A stretch of 7,197 nt of DNA from Rhodospirillales bacterium (GTDB lineage Bacteria; Pseudomonadota; Alphaproteobacteria; Acetobacterales; Acetobacteraceae): NCBI GenBank assembly GCA_025350425.1, contig JANXXW010000010.1, positions 1 through 7,197 on the forward strand, written 5' to 3'. The notes below the pieces were generated by a model that was not told the origin of the DNA, did no database searches, and worked only from the letters and a program-made list of their open reading frames with translations. Within the stretch, counting starts at the first letter, position 1. Each line of letters opens with the position of its first letter. Shown here one piece after another: positions 1 to 6,083 of this stretch. A program made the position numbers and the translations under genes.

Positions 1-26
1 TGGTTCGAATCCAGGTCCCCCAGCCA
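1..26 (+). tRNA. 3' end of a tRNA, probably tRNA-Gln (partial)
   Basis: The window opens inside a tRNA gene. Bases 4-10 (TTCGAAT) are a standard T loop, flanked by TGG (1-3) and CCAGG (11-15), the visible parts of a five-pair T stem whose first two bases lie outside the window. Bases 16-22 (TCCCCCA) are the 3' strand of the acceptor stem, 23 is a discriminator G, and 24-26 is a genomically encoded CCA. The acceptor strand implies a tRNA starting TGGGGGA. A weak U1-A72 pair followed by discriminator G73 is the usual identity signature of bacterial tRNA-Gln. The anticodon is outside the window, so the amino acid is an inference; that this is a tRNA end is nearly certain. Confidence 0.85.
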
Positions 27-42
27 AAAAATCTCGACTGAC

Positions 43-77
43 AACGCCAGATTTGCTTTCCAGGGGGCTGGTGTTTT
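43..77 (+). terminator. Possible weak terminator after the tRNA
   Basis: AACGCCAG (43-50) can pair with CTGGTGTT (68-75) to give an eight-pair stem with one G-U wobble, followed by a run of four T (74-77). It lies 17 bases after the tRNA CCA, where a tRNA terminator is expected. The loop of 17 bases is long and the T run short and partly used by the stem, so this is only a candidate. The A run directly after CCA (26-31) is on the wrong side to help termination on this strand. Confidence 0.3.
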
Positions 78-112
78 CCTGACCAAGTCGGGAGTTGCAC
101 TGAACTTGCTGG

Positions 113-130
113 GAGGTTGCGTTAAACCTC
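113..130. repeat. Inverted repeat, 6-bp arms
   Basis: GAGGTT (113-118) and AACCTC (125-130) are perfect inverted arms around a six-base spacer. No T run follows, so it is not a typical terminator. It could be a half-site pair for a DNA-binding protein or a chance hairpin. Confidence 0.4.
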
Positions 131-151
131 GCATTAGTAGACGTGACCTGT

Positions 152-167
152 GAAAACTATAGTTTTC
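152..167. promoter_or_regulatory. Perfect 16-bp palindrome, possible operator
   Basis: GAAAACTATAGTTTTC reads identically on both strands with no spacer, centred between 159 and 160. An uninterrupted palindrome of this length is more typical of a dimeric regulator's operator than of an RNA hairpin, since it leaves no loop without opening central pairs. Its core octamer AACTATAG recurs at 265-272. A second short palindrome, TCTTAAGA, abuts it at 168-175. It lies some 360 bases upstream of the proposed sulfotransferase start, and which gene it would control is unknown. The symmetry is seen directly; the regulatory role is inference. Confidence 0.45.
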
Positions 168-519
168 TCTTAAGAAGTGCTCTTTAAGGCCCTGTCCAGA
201 ACGGTAGTTTCCCGCGATTACGGTGCCTGCGATGCAAGTTTAGAAAGTCAAGTGTAAATTAACAGAACTATAGGATTGAGTTAATCTATCCTCCGATGCA
301 GCAATGACGTCGTCGATATTTGGGCCAACCTGCGAAATCGCCAGCCTATGCCACAGGTGCTGATGCTAGATGCGCTTTGGCGGCCGCGAACGGCGCTGCT
401 CTCGTTTTTCGGTTGTCGCTACTTTCGTTGCCTCGGTGGCTCAGAAACGTGGATTGCGAACCTCACGCCTTCGTAGGCTTAATGGGGGTGCCAAGGCGCA
501 ATAAGACGCCTCGAACAGT

Positions 520-523
520 GGAG
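520..523 (+). promoter_or_regulatory. Ribosome binding site deciding a TTG start
   Basis: GGAG at 520-523 sits six bases before the TTG codon at 530-532. This spacing is good for initiation, and it is the main sequence reason for preferring the TTG over the in-frame ATG codons at 320 and 482. Confidence 0.5.
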
Positions 524-529
524 ATTAAC

Positions 530-1171
530 TTGCCCCTGGACGTAATCGACCCCGGCTTCGGTCGTACCGGTACGCTTTCGCTCAAACTCGCGCTTGAGCA
601 ACTTGGCCTCGGCCCCTGCCACCATATGGATGAGGTGTTCAAGAACCCGCTGCAGGTTGCCCATTGGCAAGCGGTGGCGGCCGACCAGAAAATGGATTGG
701 GACGCCGTGTTCGCCGGCTATCGCTCCCAGGTGGACTGGCCGGGCGCGCATGTCTGGCGCGAACTGTCGGCGCATTACCCCACCGCGAAGGTCGTGCTGA
801 CCGCGCGGCCGGAGGAGGCGTGGCTGAAAAGCTTTTCAGCGACGATCGGTACGCTCTTGCGCGGCTATGAACAGCAATCGATGCCGCCGCACGTCACGGC
901 GATGATGACGGCCAGCAAGGCGATGATCGTGGACCAGACGTTCGGGGGCAGCGTTCTGGACGAGGGCAACCTGTTGGCAGCATATCGCAAGCGTATCGCC
1001 GACGTGCGCGCTGCCATTGCGCCTGAGCGCCTGCTTATATTCAACGTCGCCGATGGCTGGGCGCCACTCTGCAGCTTTCTCGGCGTAGCCGCGCCGGAGA
1101 CGCCGTTCCCCCGGGTCAACTCGTCGGTGGAGTTCTGGGAGTTGATCCATGGCCGGCCGCAGCCGAACTGA
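530..1171 (+). CDS. Sulfotransferase family protein (Sulfotransfer_4-like)
   Basis: This encodes a 213-residue protein related to the small cytoplasmic PAPS-type sulfotransferase family common in proteobacteria and fungi. Residues 9-19 (GFGRTGTLSLK) form the P-loop-like 5'-phosphosulfate-binding segment at the very N-terminus, as in the family. GPCHHMDEVF follows at 28-37. VDWPGAHVWRELSAHYP (68-84) is the typical central helix and substrate-facing segment. The strand KVVLTARPEEAWLKSF (87-102), with its Arg and Ser, corresponds to the 3'-phosphate-binding region. FPRVNSS (193-199) is the conserved C-terminal segment. The TTG start puts only eight residues before the P-loop, as expected; the longer frame from 320 would add 70 unrelated residues. 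The usual Gly/Ala-Gly before FGRTG is Asp-Pro-Gly here. No signal peptide or membrane segment is seen. The physiological acceptor is unknown. It is a separate unit from the catabolic cluster, 277 bases upstream of it. Confidence 0.8.
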   Translation: MPLDVIDPGFGRTGTLSLKLALEQLGLGPCHHMDEVFKNPLQVAHWQAVAADQKMDWDAVFAGYRSQVDWPGAHVWRELSAHYPTAKVVLTARPEEAWLKSFSATIGTLLRGYEQQSMPPHVTAMMTASKAMIVDQTFGGSVLDEGNLLAAYRKRIADVRAAIAPERLLIFNVADGWAPLCSFLGVAAPETPFPRVNSSVEFWELIHGRPQPN

Positions 1172-1448
1172 GCGGTCGGGCGGAACGAGACGACGGGCGG
1201 GTTTCCGCACGTGGCGCGGGCTTGCCCGGCTTGAGGTCGCTGCCTGAACTACGATCCGCCACCGGCTACGCCTGGCTCCCCACTTTACAACCTGACAACA
1301 ACCTCACCCACACTCTCCCGTGGGCCGAGTTTCTAATTGGAACGATCAGCGTCGTGCTGTGCGGCGGTGCCGGGGGAACTGCACCCACAATTTTGATCTA
1401 TGCAACACGCTCGCGTTACCTTCTGATGCCGATCATGAGGGAACAATA
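1172..1448 (+). promoter_or_regulatory. Leader upstream of the catabolic cluster
   Basis: These 277 bases separate the sulfotransferase stop from the transporter start and must hold the promoter of the four-gene cluster unless transcription comes from further upstream. I see no strong terminator at the left end (CGGG-CTTG-CCCG at about 1218-1229 has no T run) and no convincing -35/-10 pair. An imperfect palindrome TTCTAATTGGAA (1331-1342, five of six pairs) is the best operator candidate. No riboswitch class is recognised. The frame open from 1222 to 1449 lacks a ribosome site and looks spurious. Confidence 0.4.
1331..1342. promoter_or_regulatory. Candidate operator half-palindrome
   Basis: TTCTAATTGGAA pairs at five of six symmetric positions and lies 107 bases upstream of the transporter start, in an AT-rich patch of an otherwise GC-rich leader. 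No regulator gene is present in the window to link it to, so assignment as an operator is speculative. Confidence 0.2.
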
Positions 1449-2708
1449 ATGAAAAATAAACGCACTTGGATACTTGTACTGCTGTTTTTTCTCAGCACGA
1501 TAAATTATCTCGACCGTGTCGTCCTATCAGTCTCGATCAAGCCTATTTCAACAGAATTCGGGCTATCGCCAGTACAGCTCGGCTATATGTTTTCATCGTT
1601 TCTGTGGCTTTACGTGATCTTCTTGGTGCCGATGGGGATGATCGTCGATCGCTTCGGTCCGCGGGTGGTAAATGCGACGGGTATCGGGCTCTGGTCGCTC
1701 GCCACCATTCTAACTGGCTTTGCAGGAGGCTTTGGCTCGCTGGTGGCCACCCGCATCGCGATGGGGGTTGGCGAGTCGACTACCTATCCGGCTGGTAACC
1801 GCGTCATCCGTGAGTGGATGCCAGCGAGCGAGCGCGGCTTTGCGATGTCGGTCTTCAATAGTGGTGCCTATTTTGGTCCGGCGGTGGGGGCAATCGTGAT
1901 CGGCGCCCTCGTGACGACATTCGGCTGGCGTCCAGCATTCTATGTGTGCGGCCTGATCGGGCTCGTCTGGTTGGCGGTGTGGTTGGTCTGGTATCGCATG
2001 CCGGAGAAGGCGGGTTGGCTAGGCACGGCAGAGCGGGAATTTGTCCTGCGTGAACGCAACGCCGATGGCGCGACGGCAGTTGCCGGCCAAGCGCTCGGCG
2101 TGTCAGGTCTGCTGGGCAAGCGGGCGATGTGGGCGATCATGCTGACCCAGGGCTGTGCGGTTTACACACAGTATCTCTTCCTGACCTGGTTGCCCGGCTA
2201 TCTGCAATCCCAGAAAGGCATCAGCATCATGGCCAGCGCCTCGCTGATGGCTCTGCCCTATCTCGGTGCGGTAGTACTCGGGATACTGGCAGGCCGGGTC
2301 AGCGACAGATTGCTGAGTGGTACGATGGTTTCAGGCGGACGTCGCCGCCTGATGGTCGGTGTGATGCTGCTGATCGGATCCGTGATTCTGTTCGTGCCGG
2401 TGGTTAACTCGGTTGAGCTCATCCTTGTTCTGATTACCATCGCGCTGACCGGTGTGTCCTCGGCGATCTCGCTGAACTTTGCGCTGCTCAACGATCTGGT
2501 AGAGGCGCCTGCGGATATCGGCACCGCGACCGGCATTCAGGTGGTCGGCGGCAACGCGTTCGGCATCATGGCGCCGATTGTGACCGGCTATGTGATTTCG
2601 GCGACGGGAAATTACGACCTCGCCTTCGTGATTGCTGGATGTCTTCTGGTGCTGGGCGTCGTCTCGGCACTGGTGTTTACCCGGGGCACTCTTGCCGCCA
2701 CAGCCTGA
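1449..2708 (+). CDS. MFS transporter, ACS (anion:cation symporter) family
   Basis: This is a 419-residue inner-membrane protein with about twelve hydrophobic segments (roughly 7-30, 44-66, 73-92, 95-115, 131-155, 159-182, 226-250, 263-285, 300-319, 323-347, 358-383, 389-411) and a central cytoplasmic loop near 183-225. It belongs with the hexuronate, galactonate and tartrate transporters. NYLDR (19-23), the loop motif GMIVDRFGPR (63-72), R102-to-E109 in TRIAMGVGES, FLTWLPGYL (244-252) and QKGIS (255-259) all have direct counterparts in E. coli DgoT. D22, R23, R102 and E109 match DgoT's proton-coupling and substrate residues D46, R47, R126 and E133, including the seven-residue spacing of the last pair. 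The likely role is proton-coupled uptake of a small sugar acid. The start is the ATG at 1449 with GAGGGAA (1437-1443) ahead of it; the in-frame extension to 1320 is not membrane-like. It is first in the cluster, and the lactonase begins 17 bases after its stop. The exact substrate is inferred from its neighbours. Confidence 0.92.
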   Translation: MKNKRTWILVLLFFLSTINYLDRVVLSVSIKPISTEFGLSPVQLGYMFSSFLWLYVIFLVPMGMIVDRFGPRVVNATGIGLWSLATILTGFAGGFGSLVATRIAMGVGESTTYPAGNRVIREWMPASERGFAMSVFNSGAYFGPAVGAIVIGALVTTFGWRPAFYVCGLIGLVWLAVWLVWYRMPEKAGWLGTAEREFVLRERNADGATAVAGQALGVSGLLGKRAMWAIMLTQGCAVYTQYLFLTWLPGYLQSQKGISIMASASLMALPYLGAVVLGILAGRVSDRLLSGTMVSGGRRRLMVGVMLLIGSVILFVPVVNSVELILVLITIALTGVSSAISLNFALLNDLVEAPADIGTATGIQVVGGNAFGIMAPIVTGYVISATGNYDLAFVIAGCLLVLGVVSALVFTRGTLAATA

Positions 2709-2725
2709 CCTCGGAGTGCAGCGAC

Positions 2726-3649
2726 ATGTTTTTCAAACCTCCCCAAGATCTGCCAACCAAGGTGTTTGCGCGCTATCCTGACGAATTGCGCACGGCCGGA
2801 CCGGATAACGAGTGGGTGCGCGGCCAGCCGGCCGGCACCCCGCCCGGCTCGCTGCTCGAAGGCCCATCCTTTGATCGCGAGGGTAATTTCTGGTGCGTCG
2901 ACTTGCCGAACGGTCGCATTTTGAAGGTGGATCCGAGCGGCACCTTCCACGTGATGGCCCAGTATGACGGCTGGCCCAACGGGCTCAAGTTCCACAAGGA
3001 CGGCCGAATTTTTATCGCCGACTACAAGCACGGCATCATGGAGATGGACCCAGTCAGCGGTGTGGTGAAGCCCTATCTGACACGGTTCGGAATCGAGCGG
3101 TTTAAAGCGGTAAACGACCTGTTCTTCGCGGCGAACGGCGATCTCTATTTCACCGATCAGGCGCTCACGGGCCTGCACGACCCTACCGGGCGGGTGTTTC
3201 GCCTCACGCCAGATGGGCGCGTTGACTGCCTGCTCGACAACGTCCCCAGCCCAAACGGGCTGGTAATGAACCTCGACGAATCGACGCTTTACGTGGCCGT
3301 CACCCGCGGAAACTGCATTTGGCGCGTTCCACTGATGCCGCATGGCCGGGTCGCGAAGGTAGGGCTGTTCGTGCAGTTGTCCGGCGGCTGGGGTGGGCCG
3401 GACGGCATTGCACTGGATGCGGAGGGCCGGTTGATTATCGCCCATGTCGGGATGGGATCCGTCTGGGTGTTCGATAAGCTTGGCGAGCCAATCTATCGCA
3501 TTCGCAGTTGCGCCGACACGCATACCACCAACGTCGCTTATGGCGGGCCGGACAACAAAACGCTGTACATCACTGAGTCCGGGAGCGGGACGATCCTAAC
3601 TGCAGACCTCGATGTGCCCGGCAAGCTGATGTTCTCGCACCAGCCTTGA
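2726..3649 (+). CDS. SMP-30/gluconolactonase family sugar lactonase
   Basis: This is a 307-residue six-bladed beta-propeller hydrolase that opens sugar-derived 1,4- or 1,5-lactones to aldonates using one divalent metal. The active-site set of human SMP-30 (E18, N103, N154, D204) is recognisable here as E45 in LLEGPSFD, N130 in VNDLFF, N177 in SPNGLV and D226 in GPDGIA. The spacing is nearly identical (85, 47 and 49 residues, against 85, 51 and 50). Repeated G-[NR]-[FIL]-[WFY] blade strands (NFWCVD, RIFIAD, DLYFTD, TLYVAV) support the fold. The catalytic set starts about 27 residues later than in SMP-30 because of an N-terminal extension that is neither hydrophobic nor signal-like, so the enzyme should be cytoplasmic. 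The start is the ATG at 2726 with GGAG at 2713-2716; the longer frame from 2639 overlaps the transporter. In this cluster it probably supplies a four-carbon aldonate from its lactone, but five- or six-carbon lactones cannot be excluded. Confidence 0.88.
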   Translation: MFFKPPQDLPTKVFARYPDELRTAGPDNEWVRGQPAGTPPGSLLEGPSFDREGNFWCVDLPNGRILKVDPSGTFHVMAQYDGWPNGLKFHKDGRIFIADYKHGIMEMDPVSGVVKPYLTRFGIERFKAVNDLFFAANGDLYFTDQALTGLHDPTGRVFRLTPDGRVDCLLDNVPSPNGLVMNLDESTLYVAVTRGNCIWRVPLMPHGRVAKVGLFVQLSGGWGGPDGIALDAEGRLIIAHVGMGSVWVFDKLGEPIYRIRSCADTHTTNVAYGGPDNKTLYITESGSGTILTADLDVPGKLMFSHQP

Positions 3650-3658
3650 GCCCAAGGC
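3643..3658 (+). other. Hairpin over the lactonase stop codon
   Basis: GCCTTG (3643-3648) and CAAGGC (3653-3658) form a perfect six-pair stem with a four-base loop that encloses the last base of the TGA stop (3647-3649). No T run follows, so it is unlikely to terminate transcription. It could slow ribosome release, protect an mRNA end or be chance. Confidence 0.4.
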
Positions 3659-3697
3659 CCCACGCCGTGTAAATATCAGGCTGGAGGAACATTTGAG

Positions 3698-4951
3698 ATG
3701 GTGCGAAGTCCCTGGCTGATCATTGCCGACGATCTGACGGGCGCGGCCGATTGCGCGATCGCTTTCGCCAAGGTGGGCCTGGAGACTTTGGTAATCTGGA
3801 ATGAGGTTGGCGAAAGCAACGGTCCGGTCGTGGCTTTGAACACCGAGAGTCGCTTCCTGTCACCCGACGATGCCGCGTGCAGACAGGTGACGGGGCTTGC
3901 CGCACGGCATAGTCCGGGCGTGCTGGTTTACAAAAAGATCGATTCCACCCTGCGCGGTCAGCCAGCTGCGGAGTTGGCAGCAATGTGCGATTTTCTCGCT
4001 ACCATGCGGGGCGGGCGCGCGCCGATGGCTCTGGTGGCCCCAGCGTTTCCCAGTCTTGGCCGCTCGACGGAAAAGGGGTCAGTGCGCATCGTCGGATGCG
4101 CACTGGAGGAGACGCCGCTTTGGGCACGCGATCACACTTATTGCTCAGCACACCTGCCGGACATCCTGTCCCATGTTGGCATGTCGTCCGAGATCCTGCC
4201 GCTCGCCATAATCCGGAGTGGCATCATTGCGACCGCCGCCGCACTTGCCGATGCCCGTGCACGGGGTGTTGCGGCAGTGGTGTGCGATGCGATCGAGGAG
4301 TCGGATCTCGCAATCATTGCCGCCGCCTCCTTGCCGGTTGCCAGCGAATTGGTCTGGGTCGGCAGCGGCGGGTTGGCGATCCATCTCGCCCGGCTCGTCG
4401 GCAACGCAGATAGCCTCGCCCTGACGGCTATCTCGCAGAGTTCGGGGCGGCCCGTGCTCGTCGTTGTCGGCAGCGTCGCTGAAGCCTCGCGTCGGCAGGC
4501 GGCCTATCTGGCCGAGCACGGGTTGGCCCATCCCCTGGAAATCGGTGCAGCCGCTCTTTTCGCCGGCCCCTGCTCGGAATGCTGGCGTGAAATCCGAGAC
4601 GACGCGGTCTTGCATCTCGATGCCGGACGGGATGTTGTCGTGCTGATCGCCGCCGACGCGCATCCCGACCTGTCGCGTGGTGGCGAACTAGCCGCGTTGT
4701 TTGCCGAACTGGTGGTTCCGATCTTGCCCGCTGCTGGTGGATTGGTAGTAACCGGTGGTGATACTGCCAACGCCTTGCTTACCCGGTTGGGTGTGCACGC
4801 GCTGCGGTTGGTGGCCGAACTGGAGCCGGGCGTGCCGCTGGGCATAACGGTAGGGCCGTTGGCGCTGCCGGTCGCAAGCAAAGCTGGCGCGTTCGGTGAC
4901 GAGGCGACACTGGCCCGCTGCCTGGCGCTGCTACGACACAATCTCTTTTAA
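3698..4951 (+). CDS. Four-carbon acid-sugar kinase (DUF1537 family, DtnK/OtnK-like)
   Basis: This is a 417-residue, full-length member of the kinase family once called DUF1537, which uses ATP to phosphorylate O4 of four-carbon acid sugars such as D-threonate, D-erythronate, L-threonate and 3-oxo-tetronates. The N-terminal substrate domain opens with IIADDLTGAADCA (8-20), followed by NTESR (48-52), KKIDSTLRG (79-87) and APAFPSLGRS (114-123). The C-terminal nucleotide domain has VVVGSVAEASRRQ (255-267), the glycine-rich VTGGDTA (351-357) and ASKAGAFGDE (393-402), corresponding to the family's conserved K-[ST]-G-x-FG segment, here with Ala for Ser/Thr. No signal peptide is present and it should be cytoplasmic. 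The start is the ATG at 3698, ten bases after GGAGG (3683-3687). It lies 48 bases after the lactonase and 13 before the dehydrogenase. Pairing with PdxA2 favours a threonate- or erythronate-4-kinase over the 3-oxo-tetronate kinases, which occur with aldolase and isomerase partners. Substrate stereochemistry cannot be read from sequence. Confidence 0.92.
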   Translation: MVRSPWLIIADDLTGAADCAIAFAKVGLETLVIWNEVGESNGPVVALNTESRFLSPDDAACRQVTGLAARHSPGVLVYKKIDSTLRGQPAAELAAMCDFLATMRGGRAPMALVAPAFPSLGRSTEKGSVRIVGCALEETPLWARDHTYCSAHLPDILSHVGMSSEILPLAIIRSGIIATAAALADARARGVAAVVCDAIEESDLAIIAAASLPVASELVWVGSGGLAIHLARLVGNADSLALTAISQSSGRPVLVVVGSVAEASRRQAAYLAEHGLAHPLEIGAAALFAGPCSECWREIRDDAVLHLDAGRDVVVLIAADAHPDLSRGGELAALFAELVVPILPAAGGLVVTGGDTANALLTRLGVHALRLVAELEPGVPLGITVGPLALPVASKAGAFGDEATLARCLALLRHNLF

Positions 4952-4956
4952 GGAAG
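4950..4956 (+). promoter_or_regulatory. Ribosome binding site overlapping the kinase stop
   Basis: AAGGAAG begins within the kinase stop codon TAA (4949-4951) and lies eight bases before the ATG at 4965. It fixes the dehydrogenase start against the in-frame upstream alternative at 4896, and the overlap suggests coupled translation of the two enzymes. Confidence 0.6.
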
Positions 4957-4964
4957 TGACAAAC

Positions 4965-5960
4965 ATGTCTGGGCCGATCATCGCAATCACCATGGGCGAT
5001 CCTGCCGGGGTTGGCCCGGAGATCATCGTCAAGAGCCTCGCGCATGCTGATCTGTTCGCACGCTGCCGCCCGTTGGTGATCGGCGATGCCGGTCGGCTTC
5101 GCCAGGCGGTGGCAATTGTCGGCGGCGATCTGTCGATCTGTGTGGTCGACACGCCTGCGCAGGCCCGTTTCTCGCCAGGGACTATCGAGGTGATCGAGGT
5201 AGGCCATGTGCCGACCGATCTGCCCTTTGGCCACGTGGCGGCCGAGGGTGGCGCTGCCGCCTACCGCTACATCGAGCGCGCTGCGGCTTTGGCGGTCGCC
5301 GGTGACGTGGACGCGATTTGCACAGCGCCGCTCAACAAAGAAGCGCTGCATGCCGCTGGCTACAAATTCCCTGGCCACACCGAGATGCTGGCGCATCTCA
5401 CCGGTACGCCGGAAGTGTCGATGATGTTGGTCGCACCGAAGTTGCGCGTGATCCATGTGACGACGCATATCGGTCTGATAGACGCCATTGCGCGTATCGA
5501 TGTCGGGCTGGTAACGCGCACGATTGAGCGCGCCCACGCGACATTAATCAAAGCAGGGCTCGCCACGCCACGCATTGGCGTGTGCGCGATCAACCCGCAC
5601 GCCGGCGAAAATGGGCTGTTCGGACATGGCGAGGAGGCGGAAAAGATCGTCCCCGCCGTGCAGGCGTTGCAGGCGCGCGGGTGGTCCGTCGAAGGGCCAT
5701 TGCCGGCGGACACGCTATTCTTCCGCGCCGCGCGGGGAGATTTCGATGTCGTGGTGGCGATGTATCACGATCAGGGCCATGGCCCGATCAAGGTGATGGG
5801 CATCGAAAACGGCGTTAACGTCACGGTGGGGTTGCCTGTGATACGTACTTCCGTCGATCACGGTACTGCTTTCGATATTGCAGGGACCGGAACCGCCGAT
5901 GAACGCAGCATGCTCGAAGCGCTCCGCCAAGCGATTGACCTCGCGCATCAGCGTGCATAG
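4965..5960 (+). CDS. pdxA2: PdxA2-type 4-phospho-threonate/erythronate dehydrogenase
   Basis: This is a 331-residue NAD-dependent metal-requiring dehydrogenase of the PdxA family. It oxidises the C3 hydroxyl of a 4-phosphorylated C4 acid, and the beta-keto acid then decarboxylates to dihydroxyacetone phosphate. ITMGDPAGVGPEI (8-20) is the family N-terminus. H168 (TTHIG), H212 (NPHAGE) and H268 (YHDQG) match the metal ligands H166, H211 and H266 of E. coli PdxA. GHTE (137-140) and RTSVDHGTAFDIAGTG (294-309) are also conserved. HDQGHGPIKVMG and TAFDIAGTGTADERS are the PdxA2 form; the biosynthetic PdxA has HDQGLPVLK and TALELAG. Together with the adjacent kinase this argues for catabolism, not vitamin B6 synthesis. 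The start is the ATG at 4965. Its ribosome site AAGGAAG (4950-4956) overlaps the kinase stop TAA (4949-4951), suggesting translational coupling. General annotation may name it 4-hydroxythreonine-4-phosphate dehydrogenase. Confidence 0.9.
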   Translation: MSGPIIAITMGDPAGVGPEIIVKSLAHADLFARCRPLVIGDAGRLRQAVAIVGGDLSICVVDTPAQARFSPGTIEVIEVGHVPTDLPFGHVAAEGGAAAYRYIERAAALAVAGDVDAICTAPLNKEALHAAGYKFPGHTEMLAHLTGTPEVSMMLVAPKLRVIHVTTHIGLIDAIARIDVGLVTRTIERAHATLIKAGLATPRIGVCAINPHAGENGLFGHGEEAEKIVPAVQALQARGWSVEGPLPADTLFFRAARGDFDVVVAMYHDQGHGPIKVMGIENGVNVTVGLPVIRTSVDHGTAFDIAGTGTADERSMLEALRQAIDLAHQRA

Positions 5961-6083
5961 GGCGTAACGAACGTCGTTCCAGCCGATCTGGCGCAACCTC
6001 AACTGTCGGATGCCGGCTCCGGACGCCAGTGGACCGGTCCGTGCAACAAGGTCTCGCAGCCGCTTCCTGACGGCACGCAAACG

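Larger units (their letters stand above)
27..529. other. Intergenic region without a recognisable gene
   Basis: About 500 bases separate the tRNA end from the sulfotransferase start I favour. The part from roughly 120 to 300 is visibly AT-richer than the coding DNA to its right. The frame open from 320 runs into the sulfotransferase, but its first 70 residues resemble no family I know and look like read-through of non-coding DNA. A second open stretch in another frame (about 284-473) has neither a start with a ribosome site nor recognisable content. What the region does hold is inverted repeats at 43-75, 113-130 and 152-167, and the octamer AACTATAG twice (155-162 and 265-272). A promoter for the sulfotransferase probably lies here, but I see no sigma-70 pair good enough to place. 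Confidence 0.6.

Noticed and set aside
320..529. N-terminal 70-residue extension of the sulfotransferase frame
   Set aside because: It shows no family resemblance, and a TTG with a well-spaced GGAG gives the expected N-terminus.
1393..1421. TTGATC ... TTACCT as a sigma-70 promoter for the cluster
   Set aside because: The spacing of 17 fits, but the -10 matches the consensus at only two positions.
1320..1448. In-frame N-terminal extension of the MFS transporter
   Set aside because: The added residues are charged and Cys-rich, unlike this family, and the ATG at 1449 has a strong GAGGGAA ahead of it.
1222..1449. 75-codon frame ending in TAA that overlaps the transporter ATG (TAATG)
   Set aside because: It begins at a TTG without a ribosome site and has no recognisable content. 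The overlap, and the short MREQ reading whose codons coincide with the transporter's ribosome site, are most simply chance.
2612..3523. 303-codon minus-strand frame opposite the lactonase
   Set aside because: It is an antisense shadow of a GC-rich gene. The plus strand encodes a clear beta-propeller with all active-site residues, while the minus reading has low-complexity Arg/His/Val content.
4779..5537. 252-codon minus-strand frame across the kinase and pdxA2 junction
   Set aside because: It is opposite two well-supported genes and has Arg/His-rich content typical of an antisense shadow.
6031..6040. 10-bp palindrome GGACCGGTCC downstream of pdxA2
   Set aside because: It is short and GC-only in a GC-rich region, with no T run or context, so chance is likely.
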